Below are positions 46,520-53,747 of a DNA stretch of 53,747 nucleotides, one piece after another (position 1 is the stretch's first letter; the number at the start of each line of letters is the position of its first letter). The notes beneath the pieces were generated by a model, which was given only the letters and a program-made list of their open reading frames with translations, was not told where the DNA came from and searched no databases. This DNA comes from an uncultured Rickettsiales bacterium. GTDB lineage: Bacteria; Pseudomonadota; Alphaproteobacteria; UBA8366. Where the stretch lies: NCBI GenBank assembly GCA_913046825.1, contig CAJWTF010000009.1:1-53747 (forward strand), in the 5' to 3' direction. The translations under genes were made by a program, and so were the position numbers.

Positions 46520-46870
46520 AAAACGCTCCTCTCATAAGCGTGAAATTACATAAAGTGCCCGGAGAGAACCGTATCATAGCGATCCCTCATTGGTCACAAT
46601 TGTAAATTAGTCGCCGGAAGCGCTCAGTCGCAAAGCTTTTGAACAGTTTTGAGGCAAATAAGGAATGGGGTGTGATGGAAATGCAACACTTTCAATTATG
46701 CGCACCAACTAACGACTTTCCTATAATCTGCTTACGCTCTCATCCCGGCGGTATCAGCGCTCCCAGGATTGATCCGCGCCGGTTCAGCGCTTATACCCAT
46801 TCTTACATCAAATGTAAGTCATGAATTCGAACCACGCATACGGGATGGGAAGATTGGAATATCCTGCGGC
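46520..46870. other. Gene-free stretch between porin and chaC
   Basis: About 350 bases without a convincing gene; it should hold the promoters of the porin (minus) and chaC (plus). CTTACAT-CAA-ATGTAAG (46802-46818) is a perfect 7-bp inverted repeat 52 bases before the chaC start and is a candidate operator. On the minus strand TATGAT lies about 55 bases before the porin ATG, with TTGTGA upstream at a short 15-base spacing. Confidence 0.4.
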
Positions 46871-47560
46871 ATGTCTTTGAAGGAAAATAACTTTCAACCG
46901 CTCACGCGTGAGAGCATCCAAAACGGTGCGATCCAGCGACACCTGGAAGATGCGGTTCGGCTCGGGTTGTTCGAACCGATGTCGGATACGGCGCGGCGTG
47001 CGTCCTTGGACGCGACTGTTGCGGCAAATCCAGGTCGCGACGTCTGGGTTTTCGGATACGGGTCGCTAATGTGGAACCCTGCGTTTCATTTTCAGGAACG
47101 GCGGCACGGTCTGATCCGGGGATACCACAGGAAATTCTGTCTTTGGACGGAGTTGGGCCGAGGAGAACCGGGAAATCCAGGATTGATGCTCGCACTCGAT
47201 AATGGCGGTTCCTGCCAAGGAGTAGCGTTTCGTATCGCACCGGAGGTCGTCAACGAGGAACTGGATATTATTTGGAAGCGCGAAATGCTAGCCGGCGCCT
47301 ATCGCCCACGATGGTTGCGTGTTATGGACGCCCGGGGCAAATTTAATGCGATCACCTTTGTGATTGACCGAAATTTCAAACATTACGCCGGTAAACTTCC
47401 GGAACCGGAGATTGTCCGACTTTTAGCGACGGCCGGCGGTCGCCTGGGTACATGCCGGGAATATCTAGAAAACACCGTCCAACAACTTGATCTGATTGGT
47501 GTGCGATATGGAAAGATGCACGATTTATTGAGTAAAGTTAGAAAATTTGCAGCGCCATAA
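46871..47560 (+). CDS. ChaC-like gamma-glutamylcyclotransferase
   Basis: A 229-residue protein. [17 protein letters not shown] carries the cyclotransferase GYGSL loop, followed by [21 protein letters not shown] and [14 protein letters not shown]. ChaC enzymes degrade glutathione to 5-oxoproline and Cys-Gly. The start at 46871 is chosen by family length; a longer frame to 46769 has no ribosome site. msrB follows 14 bases later, tying two thiol/redox genes together. Confidence 0.88.
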   Translation: MSLKENNFQPLTRESIQNGAIQRHLEDAVRLGLFEPMSDTARRASLDATVAANPGRDVWVFGYGSLMWNPAFHFQERRHGLIRGYHRKFCLWTELGRGEPGNPGLMLALDNGGSCQGVAFRIAPEVVNEELDIIWKREMLAGAYRPRWLRVMDARGKFNAITFVIDRNFKHYAGKLPEPEIVRLLATAGGRLGTCREYLENTVQQLDLIGVRYGKMHDLLSKVRKFAAP

Positions 47561-47574
47561 GGAGAGCGGGTCAC

Positions 47575-47979
47575 ATGGTTGATAAGATTCAAAAAAGCGA
47601 GCAGGAATGGATGCAACAATTGACACCGGAGCAGTTCCAAATCTGCCGCCTAAAAGGTACCGAACGTCCGTATACCGGAAAACTTAATGACGAGAAGGGC
47701 ACCGGTGTATACAAATGTATTTGTTGCGGCCATCCGCTTTTCGCGTCGGACACCAAGTTTGAGTCCGGCAGCGGTTGGCCCAGCTTTTATGCCCCGCTTG
47801 GCGATGATGCCGTCGCCACGGAGGAAGATTTCTCGCATGGAATGCGGCGCGTTGAGGTTATGTGTGCAAAATGCGCCTCACATTTAGGCCATGTGTTTGA
47901 CGACGGCCCGAAACCTACCGGATTGCGATATTGCATGAATTCGGTATCGCTCGATTTTGACGAACGTAAAGACGATTGA
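47575..47979 (+). CDS. msrB: Peptide-methionine (R)-S-oxide reductase
   Basis: A 134-residue enzyme repairing methionine-R-sulfoxide. Zinc is held by Cys48/Cys51 (CICC) and Cys97/Cys100 (CAKC); GSGWPSFY and GHVFDDGP are family blocks and Cys120 in RYCMNSVSL is the catalytic residue (a true Cys, not Sec). AAGGAGAG lies upstream. It follows chaC closely, which suggests a shared oxidative-stress role. Confidence 0.95.
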   Translation: MVDKIQKSEQEWMQQLTPEQFQICRLKGTERPYTGKLNDEKGTGVYKCICCGHPLFASDTKFESGSGWPSFYAPLGDDAVATEEDFSHGMRRVEVMCAKCASHLGHVFDDGPKPTGLRYCMNSVSLDFDERKDD

Positions 47980-48055
47980 CGGTAATTTCTGACGTCACGC
48001 GTCTCGCGCAAATGCTTAAATCAGCACCTGAAATTTAAATGAGCCAGCGAAAGCT

Positions 48056-48685
48056 ATGACCACAGAATTTGCGGACGAAACGTTTGTAAACAGCGAAGTT
48101 AGGTTAATATTTCCGGTCCCAATTCTAACTTCGCAAGTCGATAATGCTGCGGCATTAAACAAACAGGTTTTGAGAGACATCAAGGATTTACAGGCCAACA
48201 CGCCGAACGGGCGCCCCGAAAGCTGGACCGCGCCGGTATACACATCTCTTAATTCCGCAGACCAACTTCATCATTTGCCGCAGTTCACACCACTCATAAC
48301 TGCGATTAATGTAGAAGTTGCCCGTTTCGCCGAAGCACTGGGAATGGATTACCAGCGACATCCGCTAAGAATGAAAGATTGTTGGTTTAACATTTACGGG
48401 CCGAAAGATGGGCAGGAGCCGCATAACCATCCCAATAGCTTTATCAGCGGCACGTATTACGTAAAAGCGCCTGATGGTTGCTCGGGAATACGGTTCCACT
48501 CACCAACTCAGGATACCATGTTCATTCCTCCGCAGACTTCCAAAAATGAGTTGAACGGAACCATGGCCGAGCTTCCCGTCGAAGAGGGATTACTGGTTCT
48601 CTTCCCGAGCTGGCTTAAACACAGCGTTCAGCCCAATTCCGTTCGGGGAGAACGCATTAGCATTTCATTTAACGTCTTTATGTAG
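48056..48685 (+). CDS. 2OG-Fe(II) oxygenase of the TIGR02466 type
   Basis: A 209-residue oxygenase. The N-terminal IFPVPILTSQVDN and CWFNIYGPKDGQEPHNHPNSFISGTYYV (split at 113-136) match the TIGR02466 pattern, with His123 and His125 near the metal and LKHSVQPNSVRGERISISFNV giving the distal His (about 189) and the Arg for 2-oxoglutarate. Members are putative oxygenases of unknown substrate, common in marine bacteria and phages. It stands alone, 76 bases after msrB. Confidence 0.82.
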   Translation: MTTEFADETFVNSEVRLIFPVPILTSQVDNAAALNKQVLRDIKDLQANTPNGRPESWTAPVYTSLNSADQLHHLPQFTPLITAINVEVARFAEALGMDYQRHPLRMKDCWFNIYGPKDGQEPHNHPNSFISGTYYVKAPDGCSGIRFHSPTQDTMFIPPQTSKNELNGTMAELPVEEGLLVLFPSWLKHSVQPNSVRGERISISFNVFM

Positions 48686-48943
48686 AAACAATGACAAGTT
48701 AAAGATAAAGTCTGTCCCACGCTTAAAACTTCACTAGAAATAATTGTTCGGTATCCTGCAACCCGTGACGAAATTTTCGGTGCTAGATAGATTCGATTTC
48801 CGGGTCTATAAACCCATATTGTTCAAAGCGTTCAGATTGCCGAAGGCCACGAACCATCGACGGTTTGAACGTCAAATTCTTTGGTTTTATGCAGAAACGA
48901 GTGTCAGCGGCGGCAATTCCGCCACATGCGAGCGAGGATAACA

Positions 48944-50095
48944 GTGTCGGACGCGGATAAAGAAACAGCAGAAGCTTCGGAGGACGAGGAAAAATCGTCC
49001 GAGTCGAAACGCCCATCGCGACGCCGCTTTGGTGTCCGCTACATCATCATCGGTTTGGTGGTCATCGTCGGCGGCATCTTCGCTTTCCGCGAAGTTCACC
49101 AGCGCATAATTTACGTCTACGAATACGATGCCCGCATCGCTGGCGACATGGTGACCGTCAGCAGCCGGGTGGCCGGATGGGTGACAAAACTACCGGTCAC
49201 GGAAGGGCAGCTGGTCGATGGCAATCAGATGCTTATCAAGGTCGACGACCGTGAATCGAACTTGCTCATAAAGCAGCTACAGGCACAAAAGGACGCAATC
49301 GCCGGCCAGCGTGACCGCTTGGTTGCCGAACGCAAATTGGTCGACAGTCAAACTGAGACCCGCGTGAACACGCAACTGGCCGCGGTAAATGCGGCGAAGG
49401 CGACAGTCTCTGCCCTGAAACCGCAGTTGGTGAACGCGCAATCACAATTGGCGCAGGATCAAGCTCTGTTTAAGAAGAAAGTCATCTCACGGCGGCAGTT
49501 CGATCAAACCCGAACCACGATGCAGCGGATCGACGGCGAATACCGAACCCGTGTCGCGGAATTGGAAGAGGCGCGAAACAAATTACGCGAGGAACGGGCC
49601 GAAACCCAGCGACTCGCCGTTCTCGACAGCGAGATCATAATTCTGGTCCACGAAGAAGACGAATTAAAAGCCCAACTAGAGCGCCAACGTCTCGACCTCA
49701 AGGACCGCACGATCGGCAGTCCGCTCACAGGCGTGGTCGACCGGGTTTTCGTTGAAGAGGGTGAGTACGTAACGCCAGGGCAACGGTTGTTGCTGGTGCA
49801 CGATCCAAAGAAAGTATGGATTGAAGCGAACGTGAAAGAAACCGACATCCGCAAGGTCAAAGTCGGTCAGGTCGCGGACATTACGGTTGACGCGTTTCCG
49901 GACAAAGAATTCAAGGGCCACGTAATCGCCATCGGTAATGCGGCGACAAGCGAATTCGCGTTGCTGCCTACGCCAAATCCGAGCGGCAATTTCACCAAAA
50001 TTACCCAGCGCCTTCGGGTGCGGGTCGCTATTGATCAGGAGCAAAACCTGCTTCGACCAGGAATGATGGTCGAAGTGTTCATTGATGTCAGATAG
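48944..50095 (+). CDS. HlyD/EmrA-type membrane-fusion adaptor
   Basis: A 383-residue periplasmic adaptor with one N-terminal helix (VRYIIIGLVVIVGGIFAF), a biotinyl-lipoyl half (VSSRVAGWVTKLPVTEGQLVDGN), a long coiled-coil hairpin (about 100-235) with many Gln/Glu/Lys residues, the second lipoyl half (DRTIGSPLTGVVDRVFVEEGEYV) and the barrel domain (VWIEANVKETDIRKVKVGQ). It should link an inner-membrane pump to an outer-membrane channel. The start at GTG 48944 follows GAGG. It overlaps the first DHA2 gene by 11 bases. Confidence 0.9.
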   Translation: MSDADKETAEASEDEEKSSESKRPSRRRFGVRYIIIGLVVIVGGIFAFREVHQRIIYVYEYDARIAGDMVTVSSRVAGWVTKLPVTEGQLVDGNQMLIKVDDRESNLLIKQLQAQKDAIAGQRDRLVAERKLVDSQTETRVNTQLAAVNAAKATVSALKPQLVNAQSQLAQDQALFKKKVISRRQFDQTRTTMQRIDGEYRTRVAELEEARNKLREERAETQRLAVLDSEIIILVHEEDELKAQLERQRLDLKDRTIGSPLTGVVDRVFVEEGEYVTPGQRLLLVHDPKKVWIEANVKETDIRKVKVGQVADITVDAFPDKEFKGHVIAIGNAATSEFALLPTPNPSGNFTKITQRLRVRVAIDQEQNLLRPGMMVEVFIDVR

Positions 50096-51638
50096 CGTCG
50101 ACGATCTTTTTAAGCGCTACGGCCCTGCCTATCGATGGCTAGTGATTTTCACCGGCATGACCGCCGTCGTAGCGATGGTACTTTCGGCGACCATCGCAAA
50201 CGTCGCCGTGCCCAGCGTTATGGGCGCCTTCGGTGTCGGCCAGGACCAAGCGCAATGGATGGCGACAGCCTTCATTGCAACAATGACGGCGGGGCAACTC
50301 CTTAGCGCCTATATCATCGCGGCATTCGGCCATCGCAACGGTTTCTTGATGCTGATCGTCATCTTCTTTATCGGCACGATGATCGCGGTCACGAGCACCA
50401 ACATCATGACATTGGCAATCGGCCGCAGCATTCAGGGCCTCTGCGCGGGTGCGGTACAACCGCTCGTACTGGTGACCGTATTCGGCGTATTCGGCCCCAA
50501 TCAGCGTGGCACCGCCATGGGCATTTTCGGCATGGCGATCATGTTAGCCCCGGGGCTTGGACCGGTCGTCGGCGGCATCGCGATCGATCATTTTAGCTGG
50601 CGCCACATCTTTTTGATCCCTCTACCGCTCTGCCTGATTGCTTTCGTCCTCGGATCGTTTTTCATGCCTGGCAAGACTGACAACAAGCAGGCGCCACCAT
50701 TCGATTTCGTCGGTCTCATCTTGTTGCTAATCGGATTGTTCGCCGTCCTGAGTTACATTGCCAACGGCCAACGGTTCGGCTGGGTGTCTAACCAATCCCT
50801 CCTGACTTTATTAATCGGCCTGGCAATGTTGGTGTCGTTCGTCGCGATGCAGCTGAAGGCGCCTGAGCCTCTCCTGGATTTATCTCTCTTCACGAATGCG
50901 CAGTTCACGTCCGCAGTGGCCGTCGGTGTGGTGTTCGGCGCAGGAAACTTCGGCGTCAGCTACGCAGTCCCGGTGTTCGTACAAACGGTCCAAGGGTTTA
51001 CCGCGACAAAGGCAGGCTTCGTTCTCGTTCCAGCCGGGATAATGCTGATGTGCATGTTCACTTTCACCGGAAAACTCGCGGACCGGGTGCCCAATCACCT
51101 GATGATTATCTGCGGTTTGGTTACCTTTGCCACAGGTGCCCTCCTCATGATGGGCGCCGATGTTAATACACCGTTTTTTAGCGTGGTGATATTCGTGATG
51201 ATCGGCCGTTTCGGCCAAGCACTAATCCTCCCCGCGATGAACGCATCGGCCTTACGCTCGATGCCCCCAGATAAACTCAACCGGGCTTCGGGCGGTATTA
51301 ACTTCATGCGTCAATTTGGCGGGGCCTTGGGTATTAACGGTCTGGTCGCCTTCATGGAACAGCGTACGCTGATGCACAGCGAATCCCTGGTGGCAACGCA
51401 AACAGCAGGGAATGCGGCAAGCCGAGAGTTATTGGATGATGTCCGCCACCTATTGAACGAAGCCGGTGTCCCAGAAGCGGCGCATTCCTCCGGGGCGCTG
51501 CATTACCTAGGGCAGGTCGTCCAAGCACAAGCCAACACGCTGGGGTTCCAGGACGGCTTCATGATCTTGGCGGTCATCTTCCTGATGGCGATGGTGCCCG
51601 CCTATATTTTGGGCAAATCCCGGACGACGAAAGTTTAG
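50085..51638 (+). CDS. EmrB/QacA-type DHA2 MFS transporter, copy 1
   Basis: A 517-residue carrier with about fourteen membrane segments, a DHA2 drug:H+ antiporter. N-terminal SDSVDDLFKRYGPAYRW is shared with the two following copies. Motifs: GRSIQGLCAGAVQPLVLV, GPVVGGIAIDHFSWRHIFLI, ALHYLGQVVQAQANTLGFQDGF at the end. Start ATG 50085 lies inside the end of the adaptor gene, typical of emrAB coupling. It should export hydrophobic compounds with the EmrA-like partner. Confidence 0.9.
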   Translation: MSDSVDDLFKRYGPAYRWLVIFTGMTAVVAMVLSATIANVAVPSVMGAFGVGQDQAQWMATAFIATMTAGQLLSAYIIAAFGHRNGFLMLIVIFFIGTMIAVTSTNIMTLAIGRSIQGLCAGAVQPLVLVTVFGVFGPNQRGTAMGIFGMAIMLAPGLGPVVGGIAIDHFSWRHIFLIPLPLCLIAFVLGSFFMPGKTDNKQAPPFDFVGLILLLIGLFAVLSYIANGQRFGWVSNQSLLTLLIGLAMLVSFVAMQLKAPEPLLDLSLFTNAQFTSAVAVGVVFGAGNFGVSYAVPVFVQTVQGFTATKAGFVLVPAGIMLMCMFTFTGKLADRVPNHLMIICGLVTFATGALLMMGADVNTPFFSVVIFVMIGRFGQALILPAMNASALRSMPPDKLNRASGGINFMRQFGGALGINGLVAFMEQRTLMHSESLVATQTAGNAASRELLDDVRHLLNEAGVPEAAHSSGALHYLGQVVQAQANTLGFQDGFMILAVIFLMAMVPAYILGKSRTTKV

Positions 51639-51641
51639 GCC

Positions 51642-53201
51642 ATGGCCGTCGTCACCGAATCCGTCGACGATCTATACGCCCGTTTTGGGCCGAAGTACCG
51701 CATGCTTGTCTCAAGCACCGGCATGGTGGCCGCCTTCACCATGGTGCTGACTGGCACGATGGTGAATGTGGCCATCCCAAATGTTATGGGTGCCTACGGC
51801 GTCGGACAAGAACAGGCACAGCTCATGACGACGGCCTTTGTCGTCGCCATGACCACGAGCCAGCTGCTCAACGCTTATGTGGTGGCACTGGTCGGCCAGC
51901 GGGTTGGGTTTTGCGCTACTCTCGTTCTCTTCTCCATCGGCAGCTTTATTTGTGCGCTGAGCGCGGAATTCCCGATGGTTGTTTTCGGTCGTGTGTTGCA
52001 AGGCATGTCGTCAGGCATCATCCAGCCACTCGTCATGGTGACTTTCTTCCAAGTCTTCCCAGCCGAACGACGCGGCTTCGCCATGGGAATTTACGGTATG
52101 AGCATGGTGACAGCTCTCGCCCTCGGTCCCACTTTTGGCGGCCTCGTCGTCGATTCGTTCAGCTGGCGTTACATATTTTACGTACCGCTTCCCTTGATCG
52201 TCATCGCTTTTGCCTTGGGTCTTGTCTTTATGCCGTCGGTCAGACGACCCGACCGTCCGAAATTTGATTGGGCCGGCTATATCCTCCTGTGCATTACGCT
52301 GTTTTGCTTGGTCAATGCCCTCTCGCACGGCCAGAAACTAGGCTGGACTTCCGATCACATCGCCGGCCTGTTAACGGCGGCGGCGATTGGAACGGTGGCA
52401 TTTTTGTGGTCGCAGACCAAGGCGGAAGACCCACTGCTGGATCTCTCTCTTTTCCGCATACCCGCTTTCTCGGCAGCTTGTTTGATCGCCTTTGTCTTCG
52501 GTATGGGTAATTTCGCGACAACCTACGCCGTGCCTGTCTTCGGACAGTTGGTGCAGAATCTTTCCGCGACCGATGCCGGTATGCTGATGATGCCAGCCGG
52601 ATTGATCGTCGCCTTTGCACTTCCCTTTACTGGCCGCCTCGCCGACCATTTCAAAGCGCAATATACGATCATGGCCGGATTGTTCTTCTTCTTCCTTGGC
52701 ACGGCATTGCTGGGGACGGCGGATGCCAACACTCCGTTTTGGGATGTGGCGATGTTCTCAATGATCAGTCGCTTTGGGATGAGCTTCATCATGCCGTCCG
52801 TGATGAATGCCGCGCTTAAATCATTGCCACCGGATCAATTGAATTCCGGTGGTGGGACGGTCAATTTCATCCGTCAACTCGGTGGCTCACTTGGTACGAA
52901 TTTCTATGTCGTGTTGCTAGCTTTAAGGACGCAGTTCCACAGCGATGCGTTGGCCACCACGCAGATTTCCGGAAACGGCGCGAGCCAGGAGCTGTTGACC
53001 CATGTCGGAAAAATTTTTGGTGCTGCCGGGGTGCCGGAATCGGTCCAACAATCCGGCGCCTTGCACTACCTCGGACAAGTCGTCCATTCTCAGGCCAACA
53101 CTCTCGGGTTTCAGGACGGATTTTTGATACTTGCGGCCGTCTTTCTGGCGGCCATGATACCCGCCTGGATCCTTGGCCGAGCACAAGCGGCGAGACACTG
53201 A
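51642..53201 (+). CDS. EmrB/QacA-type DHA2 MFS transporter, copy 2
   Basis: A 519-residue tandem paralogue, starting 3 bases after copy 1. It begins MAVVTESVDDLYARFGPKYR, has GRVLQGMSSGIIQPLVMV, GPTFGGLVVDSFSWRYIFYV and ends with ALHYLGQVVHSQANTLGFQDGF, closely matching copy 1. About fourteen membrane segments. It is distinct enough that it may carry a different substrate while sharing the same adaptor. Confidence 0.9.
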   Translation: MAVVTESVDDLYARFGPKYRMLVSSTGMVAAFTMVLTGTMVNVAIPNVMGAYGVGQEQAQLMTTAFVVAMTTSQLLNAYVVALVGQRVGFCATLVLFSIGSFICALSAEFPMVVFGRVLQGMSSGIIQPLVMVTFFQVFPAERRGFAMGIYGMSMVTALALGPTFGGLVVDSFSWRYIFYVPLPLIVIAFALGLVFMPSVRRPDRPKFDWAGYILLCITLFCLVNALSHGQKLGWTSDHIAGLLTAAAIGTVAFLWSQTKAEDPLLDLSLFRIPAFSAACLIAFVFGMGNFATTYAVPVFGQLVQNLSATDAGMLMMPAGLIVAFALPFTGRLADHFKAQYTIMAGLFFFFLGTALLGTADANTPFWDVAMFSMISRFGMSFIMPSVMNAALKSLPPDQLNSGGGTVNFIRQLGGSLGTNFYVVLLALRTQFHSDALATTQISGNGASQELLTHVGKIFGAAGVPESVQQSGALHYLGQVVHSQANTLGFQDGFLILAAVFLAAMIPAWILGRAQAARH

Positions 53202-53204
53202 CCG

Positions 53205-53747
53205 ATGGCGCTGGTCACCGAATCCGTCGACGACCTATTCGCCCGCTACGGCCCGTCCTACCGTATGTTGGTGACCGCCGCCGGTATGACGGCTTCTTTC
53301 GTGATGGTCATTTCCAGCACCATCGTGAATGTCGCCATTCCAGACGTTATGGGTGCCTTTGGTATTGGCCAGGATCAAGCGCAATTGATGGCCACGGCCT
53401 TCAACGTGGCAATGGTGACAAGCCAGCTGCTCAACGCTTGGGTCGTCGCCGTCTTGGGGCAGCGCGTCGGGTTTTGCATCACTCTTATCGTCTTCACCAT
53501 CGGCAGTTTCATTGGTGGGTTCGCGGACGAGTTTGGCATGATCGTCTTTGGCCGCGTCCTGCAAGGTGCAGCGGCGGGCTGTATTCAGCCCTTGATCATG
53601 GTGACAATCTTTCAGGTCTTTCCCACTGAACGACGTGGTTTTGCCATGGGCATATACGGCATGGCGCTGACCTTGGCGGTGGGCCTTGGACCGGTTCTTG
53701 GCGGCGTCGCAATAGAGCTGCTGGATTGGCGCTATATTTTCCTCGCC
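53205..53747 (+). CDS. EmrB/QacA-type DHA2 MFS transporter, copy 3 (partial, cut by window end)
   Basis: An open frame of 181 codons running off the window. It begins MALVTESVDDLFARYGPSYR and has NAWVVAVLGQRVGFCITL, GRVLQGAAAGCIQPLIMV and GPVLGGVAIELLDWRYIFLA, nearest to copy 2. It starts 3 bases after copy 2. The rest lies outside the window. Confidence 0.9.
   Translation, partial: MALVTESVDDLFARYGPSYRMLVTAAGMTASFVMVISSTIVNVAIPDVMGAFGIGQDQAQLMATAFNVAMVTSQLLNAWVVAVLGQRVGFCITLIVFTIGSFIGGFADEFGMIVFGRVLQGAAAGCIQPLIMVTIFQVFPTERRGFAMGIYGMALTLAVGLGPVLGGVAIELLDWRYIFLA

Noticed and set aside
46820..46840. A GGTTCGAATTC-like tRNA T-arm on the minus strand
   Set aside because: The T-arm can pair, but no acceptor stem, D-arm or anticodon arm could be fitted around it.
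48686..48943. Possible small gene between the second oxygenase and the adaptor
   Set aside because: Only short frames without ribosome sites or recognisable features were found.

Overview
This window looks like chromosomal DNA of a Gram-negative alphaproteobacterium, probably Rhodospirillales-like. The evidence is the cytochrome bc1 operon (Rieske, cytochrome b, cytochrome c1) divergent from trmL-hemF, the ilvE / MarR / OmpR-EnvZ block, the lgt - midA - pgeF - lipoprotein - prs - rplY - pth - ychF housekeeping run, UbiK, heptose epimerase HldD, an alphaproteobacterial porin, and the DUF1285 - CoA-pyrophosphatase - DUF6111 - cca set facing moxR - DUF58 - DUF4159. Most genes look vertically inherited, densely packed and moderately GC-rich. 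No tRNA, rRNA, IS element, CRISPR array or phage gene was found.

Layout. 1-3.1 kb: tail of an unknown gene, a GrdB-like selenoprotein gene with an in-frame UGA and a damaged 5' end, a metallophosphoesterase and ilvE. 3.2-5.8 kb: MarR regulator with an OmpR/EnvZ-type two-component pair. 5.8-9.7 kb, minus strand: csaA, a TetR regulator, proC, a YbjN-like protein, ubiK and an unusual SDR without the Tyr/Lys motif. 9.8-18.7 kb, plus strand: cupin, hldD, lgt, midA, pgeF, a lipoprotein, prs, rplY, pth, ychF. 18.7-23.9 kb: a class III CoA-transferase convergent with a ThDP-dependent 2-hydroxyacyl-CoA lyase / oxalyl-CoA decarboxylase homologue, then an SDR, a dienelactone hydrolase and a rhodanese. 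23.9-29.7 kb: mtnP, petABC, trmL, hemF and a secreted protein. 29.7-34.1 kb is an accessory-looking patch: an internally deleted SDR, a cupin, an MFS carrier, a DUF1185 protein, a frameshifted enoyl-CoA hydratase and a TauD-like dioxygenase. 34.1-43.6 kb: cca, DUF6111, CoA pyrophosphatase and DUF1285 on minus; MoxR, DUF58, a DUF4159 protein and a VWA-like membrane protein on plus. 43.7-48.7 kb: an AT-richer TPR + 2OG-Fe(II) oxygenase pair, a porin with a previously uncalled 53-residue lipoprotein behind it, chaC, msrB and a second 2OG-Fe(II) oxygenase. 48.9 kb to the end: one EmrA-like adaptor followed by three tandem EmrB-like DHA2 transporters, the third cut by the window edge.

How the genes work together. 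petABC encodes a complete bc1 complex. lgt, hldD, the porin and the lipoproteins serve the envelope. prs, rplY, pth, ychF, cca, trmL and csaA belong to nucleotide supply and translation. The MoxR-DUF58-DUF4159-VWA block looks like one envelope-associated AAA+ chaperone system. The EmrA-EmrB1-B2-B3 array looks like a tripartite efflux locus in which several pumps may share one adaptor.

The most noteworthy signals are: (1) a GrdB-family selenoprotein whose UGA lies in a U-x-x-C motif followed by a SECIS-like hairpin, while its homologous 5' end carries three in-frame UAG codons; (2) the EmrB triplication; (3) an enoyl-CoA hydratase split at a run of eight T; (4) an SDR deletion relic; (5) a small lipoprotein gene behind the porin. 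All calls come from reading the sequence. No database search was run.
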